Below, in pieces: positions 8,950 to 16,898 of a DNA stretch of 64,000 nucleotides. The notes beneath the pieces were generated by a model. That model was not told where the DNA came from and ran no database searches. It worked only from the letters and a program-made list of their open reading frames with translations. The DNA comes from Mesorhizobium sp. L-2-11 (GTDB lineage: Bacteria; Pseudomonadota; Alphaproteobacteria; Rhizobiales; Rhizobiaceae), in contig NZ_AP023257.1 of the NCBI RefSeq assembly GCF_016756595.1, positions 4,356,001-4,420,000 on the forward strand, written 5' to 3'. The position numbers and the translations under genes were made by a program. Numbering within the stretch: position 1 is the first letter of the stretch; each line of letters starts with the position of its first letter.

Positions 8950-10209
8950 ATGCCGCAAGACGCCAACGTTGCCACCCAAGGCGCCCACAATATCCATTGG
9001 CGCCGCAATCTCGCCGTGTGCTTTGCCGGCTCGTTCAGCACGCTTGTCGCCATGACCCTGCTGTTGCCCTTCCTGCCGCTTTACGTCGAGCAGCTGGGCG
9101 CCGAGGGCCACGCGGCTGTCGTGCAGTGGTCCGGCATCGCCTATGGCGCGACCTTCTTCGCCGCCGCGCTGGTCGCGCCGCTGTGGGGACGGCTTGGCGA
9201 CCGCTACGGCCGCAAGCTGATGCTGGTGCGCGCCAGTTTCGGCATGGCAGTCTGCATGTCGCTGACCGGCATGGTGCAGACCGTCTGGCAATTGGTGCTG
9301 CTGCGCCTGCTGATCGGTTTCGCCGGTGGCTATTCCTCCGGCTCGACCATTCTCGTCGCCATGCAGACGCCGAAGGAGCGGTCGGGCTGGGCGCTCGGCG
9401 TGCTGTCGGCCGGCATCACCGGCGGCGCTCTCGTCGGTCCCTTGCTCGGCGGCGCGCTGCCGCCCTTGATCGGCATCCGCGCCACCTTCCTGCTCGCCGG
9501 CGGCGTCATTTTACTGGCGTTCCTGGCAACGACTTTTCTCATCAAGGAGAACCCTCGACCGGCAACCGCCAAATCAGCATCGACCGAGAAGCCGAAAGGC
9601 GGCTGGTCGCAAATCCCGGACAAGCGCCCGATCGTCGCAATGCTGGTGACCGGCGCGCTGCTGAGCTTCGCCACCATGTCGATCGAGCCGATCATCGCGG
9701 TCTATGTACAACAGATCATCGAGGACCAAAGCCGGGTCACGCTGATGTCCGGCGTGGTCATGTCGGCGGCGGCACTTGGCGCCATCCTGTCGGCCTCGCG
9801 TCTCGGCAAGCTCGCCGACCGCGTCGGCCACTGGAACGTCATCATTGCGGCGCTTGCCGCCTCGGCGCTGCTGCTGATCCCGCAGGCTTTCGTCACCCAG
9901 GGCTGGCAGCTCGTCGGCCTGCGTTTCCTGATGGGACTGGCGCTTGGCGGCCTCTTGCCCTGCATCACCAGCGTCATCCGCCACAATGTTCCGGACGGCG
10001 TCGGCGGCAATGTGCTCGGTCTGTCGATCTCGGCGCAATATGTCGGGCAGGTCGCCGGGCCGCTGCTCGGCGGCTTCGTCGGCGGTCACTTCGGCATGCG
10101 GGCGGTGTTTCTCGGCACGTCGGTGCTGATGGCGGGCGGAGCGGCGTACAATTGGCTGGTCCAGTCGCGCCGCGCACGCGACATGCTGGTGCAGGCGGGC
10201 AAATCCTGA
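8950..10209 (+). CDS. MFS multidrug/tetracycline-type efflux transporter
   Basis: A 419-residue major facilitator with about 12 hydrophobic segments. Motif A lies between segments 2 and 3 (GRLGDRYGRKLML, 80-92), and an antiporter-style motif C region is in SAGITGGALVGPLLGG. A charged central loop follows residue 195 (KENPRPATAK). It is an inner-membrane proton-coupled exporter by family. The substrate is not predictable. The ATG at 8950 begins MPQDANVATQ. A short gap (34 bp) separates it from the DUF423 gene, so co-transcription is likely. Confidence 0.88.
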   Translation: MPQDANVATQGAHNIHWRRNLAVCFAGSFSTLVAMTLLLPFLPLYVEQLGAEGHAAVVQWSGIAYGATFFAAALVAPLWGRLGDRYGRKLMLVRASFGMAVCMSLTGMVQTVWQLVLLRLLIGFAGGYSSGSTILVAMQTPKERSGWALGVLSAGITGGALVGPLLGGALPPLIGIRATFLLAGGVILLAFLATTFLIKENPRPATAKSASTEKPKGGWSQIPDKRPIVAMLVTGALLSFATMSIEPIIAVYVQQIIEDQSRVTLMSGVVMSAAALGAILSASRLGKLADRVGHWNVIIAALAASALLLIPQAFVTQGWQLVGLRFLMGLALGGLLPCITSVIRHNVPDGVGGNVLGLSISAQYVGQVAGPLLGGFVGGHFGMRAVFLGTSVLMAGGAAYNWLVQSRRARDMLVQAGKS

Positions 10210-10243
10210 CACCGTTGGCGGGCCACTTCACGGAGTCCAAGAC

Positions 10244-10618
10244 ATGAGCACAGCCGACCACCCAGCAAGCGGCAGCGGCCGCGCCCTCGTTTTCGTCGGC
10301 GGCCTGTGCGGCGCGGCCGGTGTGGCGCTTTCTGCCGCGGCGGCACATCTGGGCGGCGCTTTCGTCGGCACGGTCGCGTCGTTCCTGCTCATGCATGCAC
10401 CGGTCTTTCTTGCCGTCGGCCTCGTCGGCGCAAACCGGATCATGCGAACCGCAAGCCTTGTTCTTCTCTTCGGACTTGTCTTGTTCTGCGGCGATCTGCT
10501 TGCCCGCGACTTCCTCGGCTCGCGGCTTTTTTCGATGTCCGCGCCGATCGGCGGCACCTTGCTCATCGCCGGCTGGCTGGCGGTTGCGGCCTCGGCGCTG
10601 AAGCGCCCGCGCTCCTGA
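10244..10618 (+). CDS. DUF423-like small membrane protein
   Basis: A 124-residue protein with four hydrophobic segments (VGGLCGAAGVALSAAAAH, SFLLMHAPVFLAVGLV, LVLLFGLVLFCGDLLA, APIGGTLLIAGWLAVAAS). The HLGG, LMHAPVFLA and FCGDL...APIGG...W pattern matches the DUF423/YwdK-like family of unknown function. It lies 34 bp downstream of the MFS exporter, probably the same transcript. Confidence 0.78.
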   Translation: MSTADHPASGSGRALVFVGGLCGAAGVALSAAAAHLGGAFVGTVASFLLMHAPVFLAVGLVGANRIMRTASLVLLFGLVLFCGDLLARDFLGSRLFSMSAPIGGTLLIAGWLAVAASALKRPRS

Positions 10619-10650
10619 GGCGGCCGGATTCGGCTTCCGCCAAACGACGG

Positions 10651-10815
10651 TCAGTCGGACGATGGCCACTCATGCCGGCGCTCGGGCCGGACCGGCAGGT
10701 CGCGATAGCGTGCCGCCGGCTTGGCCAGGCGCCGCCGCTCCGGCCTGTCGCTGGCCGGCGAGATGCCCCAATAGTTGCGATAGATCTCCTCGAACAGACG
10801 ATTGATCGGGTGCAT
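10651..10815 (-). CDS. Microprotein A of a LacI-linked paralogous pair
   Basis: A 54-residue ORF starting HPINRLFEEIYRNYWG. Its first 16 residues closely match the neighbour at 10885-11025 (HPVNYLFEDVYRNDWS), and both continue into an arginine-rich tail. GAGGAAA stands 7 bases before the ATG. A LacI-type operator is 28 bp upstream. No family is recognised. The repeated design plus shared operator argue that it is a real gene rather than chance. Confidence 0.6.
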   Translation of the reverse strand: MHPINRLFEEIYRNYWGISPASDRPERRRLAKPAARYRDLPVRPERRHEWPSSD

Positions 10816-10842
10816 GGCTTGGTTTCCTCTTCGACTTGAGAT

Positions 10843-10856
10843 TTGAATCGATCCAA
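10843..10856. promoter_or_regulatory. Putative LacI-family operator O1
   Basis: TTGAATCGATCCAA, a near-perfect palindrome with a central CG as in GalR/LacI-family sites. It lies 28 bp upstream of the 54-residue microprotein start and just past the 3' end of the other microprotein gene. Confidence 0.7.
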
Positions 10857-10884
10857 TCGACAGGCATGAGAAAGGCGCTGCCGA

Positions 10885-11025
10885 TCAGCTCCGCCTGCGC
10901 TCCACGAGAAAACGCAGATCGCGGATCCACGGGCCGGCGCTGCGACGCGTCCGCTTCATCGCCTTCGAAACTATGCTCCAGTCGTTGCGATAGACGTCTT
11001 CGAACAGATAATTGACGGGGTGCAT
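10885..11025 (-). CDS. Microprotein B of a LacI-linked paralogous pair
   Basis: A 46-residue ORF, MHPVNYLFEDVYRNDWS followed by a basic tail ending LRFLVERRRS. It has a very strong ribosome site (AAGGAGGAG) 7 bases before the ATG, directly abutting operator O2. It is a paralogue of the 54-residue ORF downstream. It is divergent from the LacI-family regulator at 11168, with operators O2-O4 between. Function unknown; amphipathic aromatic N-terminus. Confidence 0.65.
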   Translation of the reverse strand: MHPVNYLFEDVYRNDWSIVSKAMKRTRRSAGPWIRDLRFLVERRRS

Positions 11026-11038
11026 GGCTCGCTCCTCC

Positions 11039-11052
11039 TTGAATCGATCCAA
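11039..11052. promoter_or_regulatory. Putative LacI-family operator O2
   Basis: TTGAATCGATCCAA. On the minus strand its end overlaps the Shine-Dalgarno AAGGAGG of microprotein B, so a bound repressor would sit at the very start of the transcript or leader. Confidence 0.72.
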
Positions 11053-11070
11053 TGAATGAATCACGCTCAA

Positions 11071-11084
11071 TTGGATCGATTCAA
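11071..11084. promoter_or_regulatory. Putative LacI-family operator O3
   Basis: TTGGATCGATTCAA, the reverse complement of the O2 sequence. The centre-to-centre distance to O2 is 32 bp, about three helical turns, so dimers would lie on the same DNA face. Confidence 0.72.
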
Positions 11085-11119
11085 ACCTAAACCTGGACCG
11101 CGTTGATGTCAAGCAAAAT

Positions 11120-11133
11120 TTGAATCGATCCAA
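11120..11133. promoter_or_regulatory. Putative LacI-family operator O4
   Basis: TTGAATCGATCCAA, 34 bp upstream of the start of the LacI-family regulator gene, a position suited to autorepression. Confidence 0.72.
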
Positions 11134-11167
11134 CAAAGATGCTAGATAGCAAGCTGGAGGCAGAAAA

Positions 11168-12250
11168 ATGGCATCATCCGGCGAAAGCAATACAAGACCC
11201 ATCCGGCTTGCCGACATCGCCAGGGCCGCCGGGGTTTCGCACGGCACCGCCTCCAACGTGTTCAGCCGTCCCGAGATCGTGCGCGAGGAAGTCCGCGAAC
11301 GGGTCAAGGCGGCGGCCGAGGCGATGGGCTATGCAGGTCCCGACCCGAAGGGACGGCTGCTGCGCGCCGGCAAGGTCAACGCGATCGGCGTCGCCACAAC
11401 CGAGCCGCTGTCCTATTTCTTCGACGATCCCTTTGCCCGCGCGATGATGGCCGGCATTTCCGAGGCCTGTGATGCCACCGGCGCGGGAATAGCGCTGGTA
11501 TCGGCCGGCAACCAGGAAAAACTTGCCTGGAACATCCAGAGCGCGCTGGTCGACGGCTTCATCCTGTTCTGCATCGAGGGCGGCTCACGGCTTGTCGAAC
11601 TGACGCGCGAACGCAAACTCCCCTTCGTCGCGCTTGAGCTCGGCTTCGACGACGACACCGTTTCGGCAATCGGCGTCGACAATGTCGCCGGCGCGCGCCT
11701 GGCGGCGCAGCATCTCGCCGAGCTTGGCCATCGGCGCTTCGCCGTGCTTGCGCTGCCTTTCGCCGACGGCAGCACCGGCCTTGTCTCGCCGGAAAAGGTC
11801 CGGACGGCGCTCTACACCGGCACGCGCGATCGCCTCGTCGGCTATTTCGAGGCATTTTCCCGGTATGGCGTCGATACCGCCGGGATACCGGTATACGAGA
11901 CTGAAAACAACGAAGCCAGCACAACGGCCGGCCTCGAAACGATCTTCGCCTCGGCAGAGCCGCCGACCGCCATCCTGGCGATGTCAGACTGGATCGCCAT
12001 GGTCGCGATCGAATGGTTGGCCGCGCGTGGCATTGCGGTTCCCGGCGACGTCTCCGTCGTCGGCTTCGACGGCGTGCCTGACGCCGCACTTTGCGATCCT
12101 CCGCTGACCACGGTCGCGCAGCCAATCGCCGAGATCGGCCGCCGGGCGGCGCGAACGATCCTCGATTTCGACGGCACGGTGCGGCGCGAGACGCTTGGCG
12201 TCGAGCTTGTCGTCAGGGCATCTTCGGGGCCGCCGCCCAAAACAGCCTGA
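11168..12250 (+). CDS. LacI-family transcriptional regulator
   Basis: A 360-residue repressor. The N-terminal helix-turn-helix and hinge (residues 13-60: RLADIARAAGVSHGTASNVF, then the hinge helix region) are followed by a periplasmic-binding-protein-like sensor domain. The latter contains GILPVIGF-type segments here seen as IGVDNVAGARLAAQHLAELG and DVSVVGFDGVPDA. It binds DNA as a dimer, with the effector unknown. Four matching operators lie upstream or in the divergent microprotein region, so autoregulation and control of the microproteins are likely. There is no sugar transporter beside it, which is unusual for the family. It ends 8 bp before the original stop codon of the convergent opgC. 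Confidence 0.92.
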   Translation: MASSGESNTRPIRLADIARAAGVSHGTASNVFSRPEIVREEVRERVKAAAEAMGYAGPDPKGRLLRAGKVNAIGVATTEPLSYFFDDPFARAMMAGISEACDATGAGIALVSAGNQEKLAWNIQSALVDGFILFCIEGGSRLVELTRERKLPFVALELGFDDDTVSAIGVDNVAGARLAAQHLAELGHRRFAVLALPFADGSTGLVSPEKVRTALYTGTRDRLVGYFEAFSRYGVDTAGIPVYETENNEASTTAGLETIFASAEPPTAILAMSDWIAMVAIEWLAARGIAVPGDVSVVGFDGVPDAALCDPPLTTVAQPIAEIGRRAARTILDFDGTVRRETLGVELVVRASSGPPPKTA

Positions 12251-12277
12251 GCCCGGCGCTATCGATTCATGCCTGCT

Positions 12278-12285
12278 GCCATACC
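12278..12285. repeat. Target-site duplication of IS66 copy 1, left
   Basis: GCCATACC, matched exactly at 14816-14823. 8 bp is the duplication length expected for IS66. Confidence 0.93.
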
Positions 12286-12362
12286 GTAAGCGCGTAGGCG
12301 TCCCCACGTAGCGTGCAGGCGGTTGATCGCTCATTTTCAGCATGAATCATGCGGAGAATCCT

Positions 12363-12749
12363 ATGAGCGACAGTATGAGCCATCATCGAACATTCGAGAT
12401 TTTGACGGCGGAGCCTGTGCCGTCCCGACGCAAGCCGCGCCATCGGTCGGACGAAGAGAAGGCACGGCTTGTCGCCGAAGCGTTCTCGCCAGGGGGCAAT
12501 GTCTCGGCGGTTGCGCGTTCCGAGGGGCTGGACCCCTCGCAGCTCTATGCGTGGCGCCGCAAGGCGCTTTCGTCGGGCATGGTTGCGCCACTGACGGAGG
12601 GAGCGAGCAAGCCGGCGAAGTTCACGCGCTTTGAAGCGGTGGGCAGCGACACGGTGGAAATCGTCATTGGCGACGCAGTGGTGCGCGCCGGCGGCGATGT
12701 CGATCCCGATCGCCTGGCGAGGATCATCCGCGCGGTTCGTAAGGCATGA
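12363..12749 (+). CDS. tnpA: IS66 accessory protein TnpA
   Basis: About 128 residues. The central helix-turn-helix RHRSDEEKARLVAEAF ... NVSAVARSEGLDPSQLYAWRRK is typical of the Tnp-A/IS3-OrfA-like accessory protein of IS66. The start is chosen at 12363 because GGAGA lies 5 bases before it; an in-frame ATG at 12342 is possible. Its last codons overlap the start of tnpB (ATGA), so translation is coupled. Confidence 0.88.
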   Translation: MSDSMSHHRTFEILTAEPVPSRRKPRHRSDEEKARLVAEAFSPGGNVSAVARSEGLDPSQLYAWRRKALSSGMVAPLTEGASKPAKFTRFEAVGSDTVEIVIGDAVVRAGGDVDPDRLARIIRAVRKA

Positions 12750-13090
12750 TCGCTTCCGGTGTGGTGGTTTACGTGTCGTGCCAGCCGGTCGACTTCCGCA
12801 AGGGCGCGGCATCTTTGATGGCGCTGGTCAGGGATGGCGGCCTGGACCCATTCTCGGGGGCACTTCACGTATTCCGTTCGAAGCGTGCGGACCGGGTTCG
12901 CATCGTGTGGTGGGACGGCAGCGGGGTTTGTCTTTATTCGAAGACTCTGGAAGATCACAGCTTCTGCTGGCCGGGGATATCGGCCGCGCGCATGCGTCTC
13001 GACCACGCCCAGTTGATGGCGCTTCTGGCCGGACTGGACTGGAAAAAGATTCGTCCGGCCAGGGTCAGGCGGCCGTTATCGACGGGCTGA
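12746..13090 (+). CDS. tnpB: IS66 accessory protein TnpB
   Basis: A 114-residue protein with the IS66 Orf2 hallmark VYVSCQPVDFRKGAASL (9-25), then FRSKRADRVRIVWWDGSG and LYSKTLED. It is required with TnpA and TnpC for transposition in studied IS66 elements. It overlaps tnpA by 4 bases. Confidence 0.93.
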   Translation: MIASGVVVYVSCQPVDFRKGAASLMALVRDGGLDPFSGALHVFRSKRADRVRIVWWDGSGVCLYSKTLEDHSFCWPGISAARMRLDHAQLMALLAGLDWKKIRPARVRRPLSTG

Positions 13091-13157
13091 AACCGGCCTG
13101 CGGCAAGATGAATCATGCGGCTGGAACGGTTGGGAAAGCGGCTGTTTTTGTGCTCTG

Positions 13158-14807
13158 TTGCTTGCCATGGTTCTACCGGGTCTTGCCCTTCCCGACGACG
13201 TTGATGCGCTGAAGGCGATGATCCTTTCCATGGCTCGCGAGCAGGCTGCAAGCGAGGCCCGGATCGCAGTCGCCGACGCTCGGATCGCAGCATCTGAGGC
13301 GGAGGTCGCCCGGCTGAAAGCTGTCGAGAAAAGCGCCAGCGAGCGGATCGCCAATCTCACGTCAATCCTGAAAGTTTTACAGCGCACGCAACATGGCACG
13401 CGTTCCGAGCGGCTACGCCTGGCCATCGACGACGAGCAGGCCTCCTTTGCCTTCGAAGAGGTCGAGACCGGCCTTTCGGAAATCCGGAGCGAACTCGACC
13501 GCGCGGTCGGGAACAAGCCGAAGCGCGCCCCGCGTCCGCGCAAGGGCTTTGCTGCCCACCTCGAACGCATCGAGGAGGTCGTCGAGCCGGAAATCCCGGC
13601 CGACTGCGAGGGGCTTGAAAAGGTTCTGATCGGCGAGGATCGATCCGAGCGGCTGGACGTCGTGCCGCCGAAGTTCCAGGTCATCGTCACGCGCCGTCCC
13701 AAATACGCCTTCCGGGGCCGTGACGGCGTGGTCCAGGCTCTGGCGCCGGCGCACATCATCGAAAGCGGGCTGCCGACGGAGCGGCTGCTCGCCTATATCG
13801 CCGTCTCCAAATACGCCGACGGCCTCCCGCTTTATCGGCAGGAGGCGATCTATCTGCGCGACGGCGTCGAGATCAGCCGGTCGTTGATGGCGCAGTGGAT
13901 GGGGCATCTGGGCTTCGAGCTGCAGATGCTTGCTGATTACATACTGGAGCGCATCAAGGAGGGCGAAAGGGTCTTCGCCGACGAGACGACCTTGCCCACC
14001 CTTGCCCCTGGTTCCGGGAAAACCACGAAAGCCTGGTTGTGGGCCTACGCACGGGATGACCGACCCTATGGCGGAACCAGTCCGCCAATGGTTGCCTATC
14101 GTTTTGAAGACAGCAGAGGTGCGGATTGCGTGGCGCGCCACCTCGCCGGATTCAGCGGTATCCTGCAAGTGGATGGCTACTCGGCCTATACCAACCTGGT
14201 CAAGGCACGGGCCAAAGCCGGCAGCAATGAAACAATCCGGCTCGCCGGGTGCTGGGCTCACCTGCGGCGCAAATTCTACGACCTGCACATCAGCGGGGTC
14301 TCGCAGGCCGCGACGGATTCGATCATCGCCATGACCGAATTGTGGAAGGTCGAGGACGAGGTCCGCGGCAAGGATGCCGGAAGCCGCGCCGCGCTACGTC
14401 AGGAAAAGTCCGTGGCCATTGTCGCGAGCCTCTTCGATCTATGGGAAGCGGAACTGGGCAAGGTCTCCGGAAAATCCAAGACCGCCGAGGCGATCCGCTA
14501 CGCGCTCACCCGGCGGGAGGCGCTGGAACGCTTTCTGATGGACGGTCGCATCGAAATCGACTCCAATATCGTCGAGCGTGCAATCAGGCCCCAGACGATC
14601 ACGCGAAAGAATAGTCTATTCGCCGGCAGCCACGGCGGTGGACGAACCTGGGCGACGGTAGCCACCTTGCTGCAAACCTGCAAAATGAACAGCGTCGATC
14701 CGCTCGACTGGCTCTCGCAGACCTTGACCCGCATCGCTCAAGGCTGGCCGGCATCCGAAATCGAAATGCTCATGCCTTGGAACTTTAGGCCTGACGTTAT
14801 CGGCTGA
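13158..14807 (+). CDS. tnpC: IS66 transposase TnpC
   Basis: A 549-residue transposase. The N-terminal coiled coil (about 22-75, repeated ARIAASEAEVARL pattern) is followed by the DDE domain. The likely catalytic residues are D275 (VFADETTLP), D339 (LQVDGYSAY) and E473 (NIVERAIRP). The cysteine/histidine patch GCWAHLRRKF is present. It is full length with no frameshift, so the element appears active. The C-terminus ends 8 bp before the right terminal repeat tip. Confidence 0.95.
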   Translation: MLAMVLPGLALPDDVDALKAMILSMAREQAASEARIAVADARIAASEAEVARLKAVEKSASERIANLTSILKVLQRTQHGTRSERLRLAIDDEQASFAFEEVETGLSEIRSELDRAVGNKPKRAPRPRKGFAAHLERIEEVVEPEIPADCEGLEKVLIGEDRSERLDVVPPKFQVIVTRRPKYAFRGRDGVVQALAPAHIIESGLPTERLLAYIAVSKYADGLPLYRQEAIYLRDGVEISRSLMAQWMGHLGFELQMLADYILERIKEGERVFADETTLPTLAPGSGKTTKAWLWAYARDDRPYGGTSPPMVAYRFEDSRGADCVARHLAGFSGILQVDGYSAYTNLVKARAKAGSNETIRLAGCWAHLRRKFYDLHISGVSQAATDSIIAMTELWKVEDEVRGKDAGSRAALRQEKSVAIVASLFDLWEAELGKVSGKSKTAEAIRYALTRREALERFLMDGRIEIDSNIVERAIRPQTITRKNSLFAGSHGGGRTWATVATLLQTCKMNSVDPLDWLSQTLTRIAQGWPASEIEMLMPWNFRPDVIG

Positions 14808-14811
14808 CCGC

Positions 14812-16011
14812 TTACGCCATACCCACGCCGAAGGATGGATGGACCGGCGGCGCCTCGCTGCGGACCGGCTTGCCGTTGCCGCCGATAGCCGACAGCCATT
14901 CGAGATAATAGGCGAGCGCGAACTGCATGGCGATGCCTGCTGATATCAGCAGGCTGTCATAGGCAAATCCGCCCGGGTTGATCAGCTTCATCACCTGCGC
15001 CGCCATGGCGATCAGCGTGCCGGTGATGAAAACTGGCAGCGATCGCTTGCCCAAGATGGCGAGCGGATGGTCGCGGCCGGTGCGGAACAGGTTGGAGATA
15101 GAAGGAAACGCCACGATCAGATAGCTCACCGCCAGGATGTGCAGCAGCCTCGGCAGCGACAGGAAGGTCTTGTCGAAGCCGGTCAGCACCACGGGCAGGT
15201 TCAGCCACGACACGTGCCCCCACAGCGGGCTGTGCACCCAGAAAAATGCCGTCGCGACATAGACCGCCGACGCGCCGACCAGCCAGCGATTGACCGGAAT
15301 GCTGCCGCCGCGCCTGACATGCAGCATGCTCGCCAGGCCGATGTTGAAGAGGAACTGCCACGACAGCGGATTGAGGAACCAGAAGCCGGGCTCAGGGTAG
15401 TTCGGCGGGGCGATCTGGTAGATCCCGGCAACCAGCCACAGAGTTCCGGACAGCGCGAGCGCCGTGAAAGGCCGATGGCTGATGAATAGCAGGAAGGTCG
15501 GCGCCATCAGCAGCAGCACCGCATAGACCGGCAGGATGTTGTTGTAGCCAAGCTGATGGCCAAGCGTGACGATGCCGATCAGCACATGTTGCGGGTCCCT
15601 GATCAACGGCTCGATGTTGATCAGCATCAGCATGTCCGGCCGCTTCGCCAACATCGCCGCCGCGCAGAAGATGGCCAGCACCGCCATAGTCGTGACGATG
15701 TGGGCGACATAGAGCACACCGGCGCGGCGCCACAATTTCAATGTCGCCAGGAGCCGGTCTCCGGACTGGAATTTTGAGCCGTAGGCGAGCGCGACCGACA
15801 TGCCGGAGATCAGCACGAAGGCCTCGGCGGCATCCGAAAAGCCGAAATTCTTGTATGTCAGGATTTCGAAAACCGTGCCCGGGACATGATCGACGAATAT
15901 GATCAGCAGGGCGAGAGCGCGAAAAACATCGATACGCGTATCGCGATCCGGGATACGCGTGCCGCGATCCGGGATACGCGTATCGCGATCCGGTGAAATT
16001 GGCATGGTCAT
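14812..16011 (-). CDS. opgC: OpgC-like membrane protein, 3' end altered by IS66
   Basis: A 399-residue polytopic protein (about ten membrane segments) of the OpgC family. The opening RIDVFRALALLIIFVDHVPG and FLISGMSVAL-like segment (VLISGMSVALAYG) are characteristic. OpgC proteins succinylate or otherwise acylate periplasmic glucans. The stop codon (TAA at 14812-14814) is supplied by the IS66 terminal repeat. Rejoining the flanks at the target duplication restores an original ending A-A-G-M-N-R-stop at 12259-12261, so only about five residues were lost. Residues 8-27 are encoded by three 21-bp tandem repeats. Function is probably kept. Confidence 0.85.
   Translation of the reverse strand: MTMPISPDRDTRIPDRGTRIPDRDTRIDVFRALALLIIFVDHVPGTVFEILTYKNFGFSDAAEAFVLISGMSVALAYGSKFQSGDRLLATLKLWRRAGVLYVAHIVTTMAVLAIFCAAAMLAKRPDMLMLINIEPLIRDPQHVLIGIVTLGHQLGYNNILPVYAVLLLMAPTFLLFISHRPFTALALSGTLWLVAGIYQIAPPNYPEPGFWFLNPLSWQFLFNIGLASMLHVRRGGSIPVNRWLVGASAVYVATAFFWVHSPLWGHVSWLNLPVVLTGFDKTFLSLPRLLHILAVSYLIVAFPSISNLFRTGRDHPLAILGKRSLPVFITGTLIAMAAQVMKLINPGGFAYDSLLISAGIAMQFALAYYLEWLSAIGGNGKPVRSEAPPVHPSFGVGMA
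14816..14823. repeat. Target-site duplication of IS66 copy 1, right
   Basis: GCCATACC, identical to 12278-12285. It lies inside the 3' end of opgC. Confidence 0.93.
15931..15993. repeat. Three 21-bp tandem repeats in the opgC 5' coding region
   Basis: Units start at 15931, 15952 and 15973. Units 1 and 3 are identical; unit 2 differs at 2 positions. Each unit contains ATACGCGTATCGCGAT-like palindromic sequence. In frame, they encode a heptad D/G-T-R-I-P-D-R in the cytoplasmic N-terminus. Copy number could vary by slippage without breaking the frame. Confidence 0.9.
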
Positions 16012-16214
16012 CGATAAAAGGCCTCAAAGCTGGTTGTTCATGCCGCGATCGATGCGACCGCCGGACGCACCGCTTCGATTCCTCCCGCGGGAGCATATCG
16101 GCAAACAAACGGACTGAAATGCGCCCGGTTCAATCAACTTTGAAGGAGCCCGAAAATATTCCGTTTTGAAGCCGGCAAATGAATAAAAATCACACGAAAT
16201 CAAAAGGATGCAAT

Positions 16215-16886
16215 ATGGCCGAAAGACCTCCGGAAGACGGCTTTTTGCGGCGCGACCTGCCGTTTTTCTACCGCCTTTATCGGCCCGTGGATGCGAGCGG
16301 CGAATGCCTTTTTCTGCTGCATGGATCCGGTGTCGACGAGACGACGCTGGTGGCGCTAGCGCGGCAAATCGCACCGCGCGCCGTGCTGGTGGCGGTGCGT
16401 GGCCGCATCGCCCAGGAGGACGGTTTCCGTTGGTTCGCGCGGATCACGCCGACGCGCTTCGAACAGGAGAGCATCCGCACCGAGGCCGACGCTTTCGCCG
16501 GCTTCATCACCGCGGCCGCGAAGCGCCATGGTCTCGATCTCGCCCGGACGATTTTCCTCGGCTATTCGAACGGCGCCAATCTGGTTTCGAGCGTGATGCT
16601 GCTGCATTCCGGCCGCATCGAACGGGCAGCGTTGCTGCGCCCGATGCCGGTGCTCGACGACGTCCCACCGGTCGATCTGTCCAAGGCGCGCGTGCTGACC
16701 ATCGCCGGCGCAGATGACCTGACCTACGCGCCCTTCGCGCCGGTGTTGGTCGCATTGCTCGAATCGCATGGCGCCGCGGTCGACGCCCACACCATCGGCT
16801 CCGGCCATGAAATCGGCGACCGGGATGCTGAAATCGTCAGGCAGTGGATGGCGGGCCCGGCAACCGCCATCGCGCAGGCGAATTGA
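16215..16886 (+). CDS. alpha/beta-hydrolase, carboxylesterase/phospholipase family
   Basis: A 223-residue hydrolase. LFLLHGSGVDE (32-42) is the oxyanion strand and loop, GYSNGAN (116-122) carries nucleophile Ser118, ADD (166-168) the acid and SGHEI (196-200) the catalytic His198. This matches the YpfH/esterase-type family. There is no signal peptide, so it is cytosolic. AAAAGGA is placed before the ATG at 16215. It is divergent from opgC. The natural substrate is unknown. Confidence 0.88.
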   Translation: MAERPPEDGFLRRDLPFFYRLYRPVDASGECLFLLHGSGVDETTLVALARQIAPRAVLVAVRGRIAQEDGFRWFARITPTRFEQESIRTEADAFAGFITAAAKRHGLDLARTIFLGYSNGANLVSSVMLLHSGRIERAALLRPMPVLDDVPPVDLSKARVLTIAGADDLTYAPFAPVLVALLESHGAAVDAHTIGSGHEIGDRDAEIVRQWMAGPATAIAQAN

Positions 16887-16898
16887 CGAGCCGTCGCT

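Larger units (their letters stand above)
12286..14815 (+). mobile_element. IS66-family insertion sequence, copy 1 (complete)
   Basis: A 2530-bp element with terminal inverted repeats starting GTAAGCG (left GTAAGCGCGTAGGCG, right complement GTAAGCGGTCAGCCG) and exact 8-bp flanking duplications GCCATACC. It encodes tnpA, tnpB and tnpC in the standard order. A same-length copy with matching ORFs lies inverted at 40898-43427. It inserted into the 3' end of opgC. Confidence 0.96.

Noticed and set aside
15931..15993. Tandem repeats considered as a CRISPR array
   Set aside because: Units are contiguous 21-mers without spacers and lie in frame inside opgC. No CRISPR-like array or cas gene was seen in the window.
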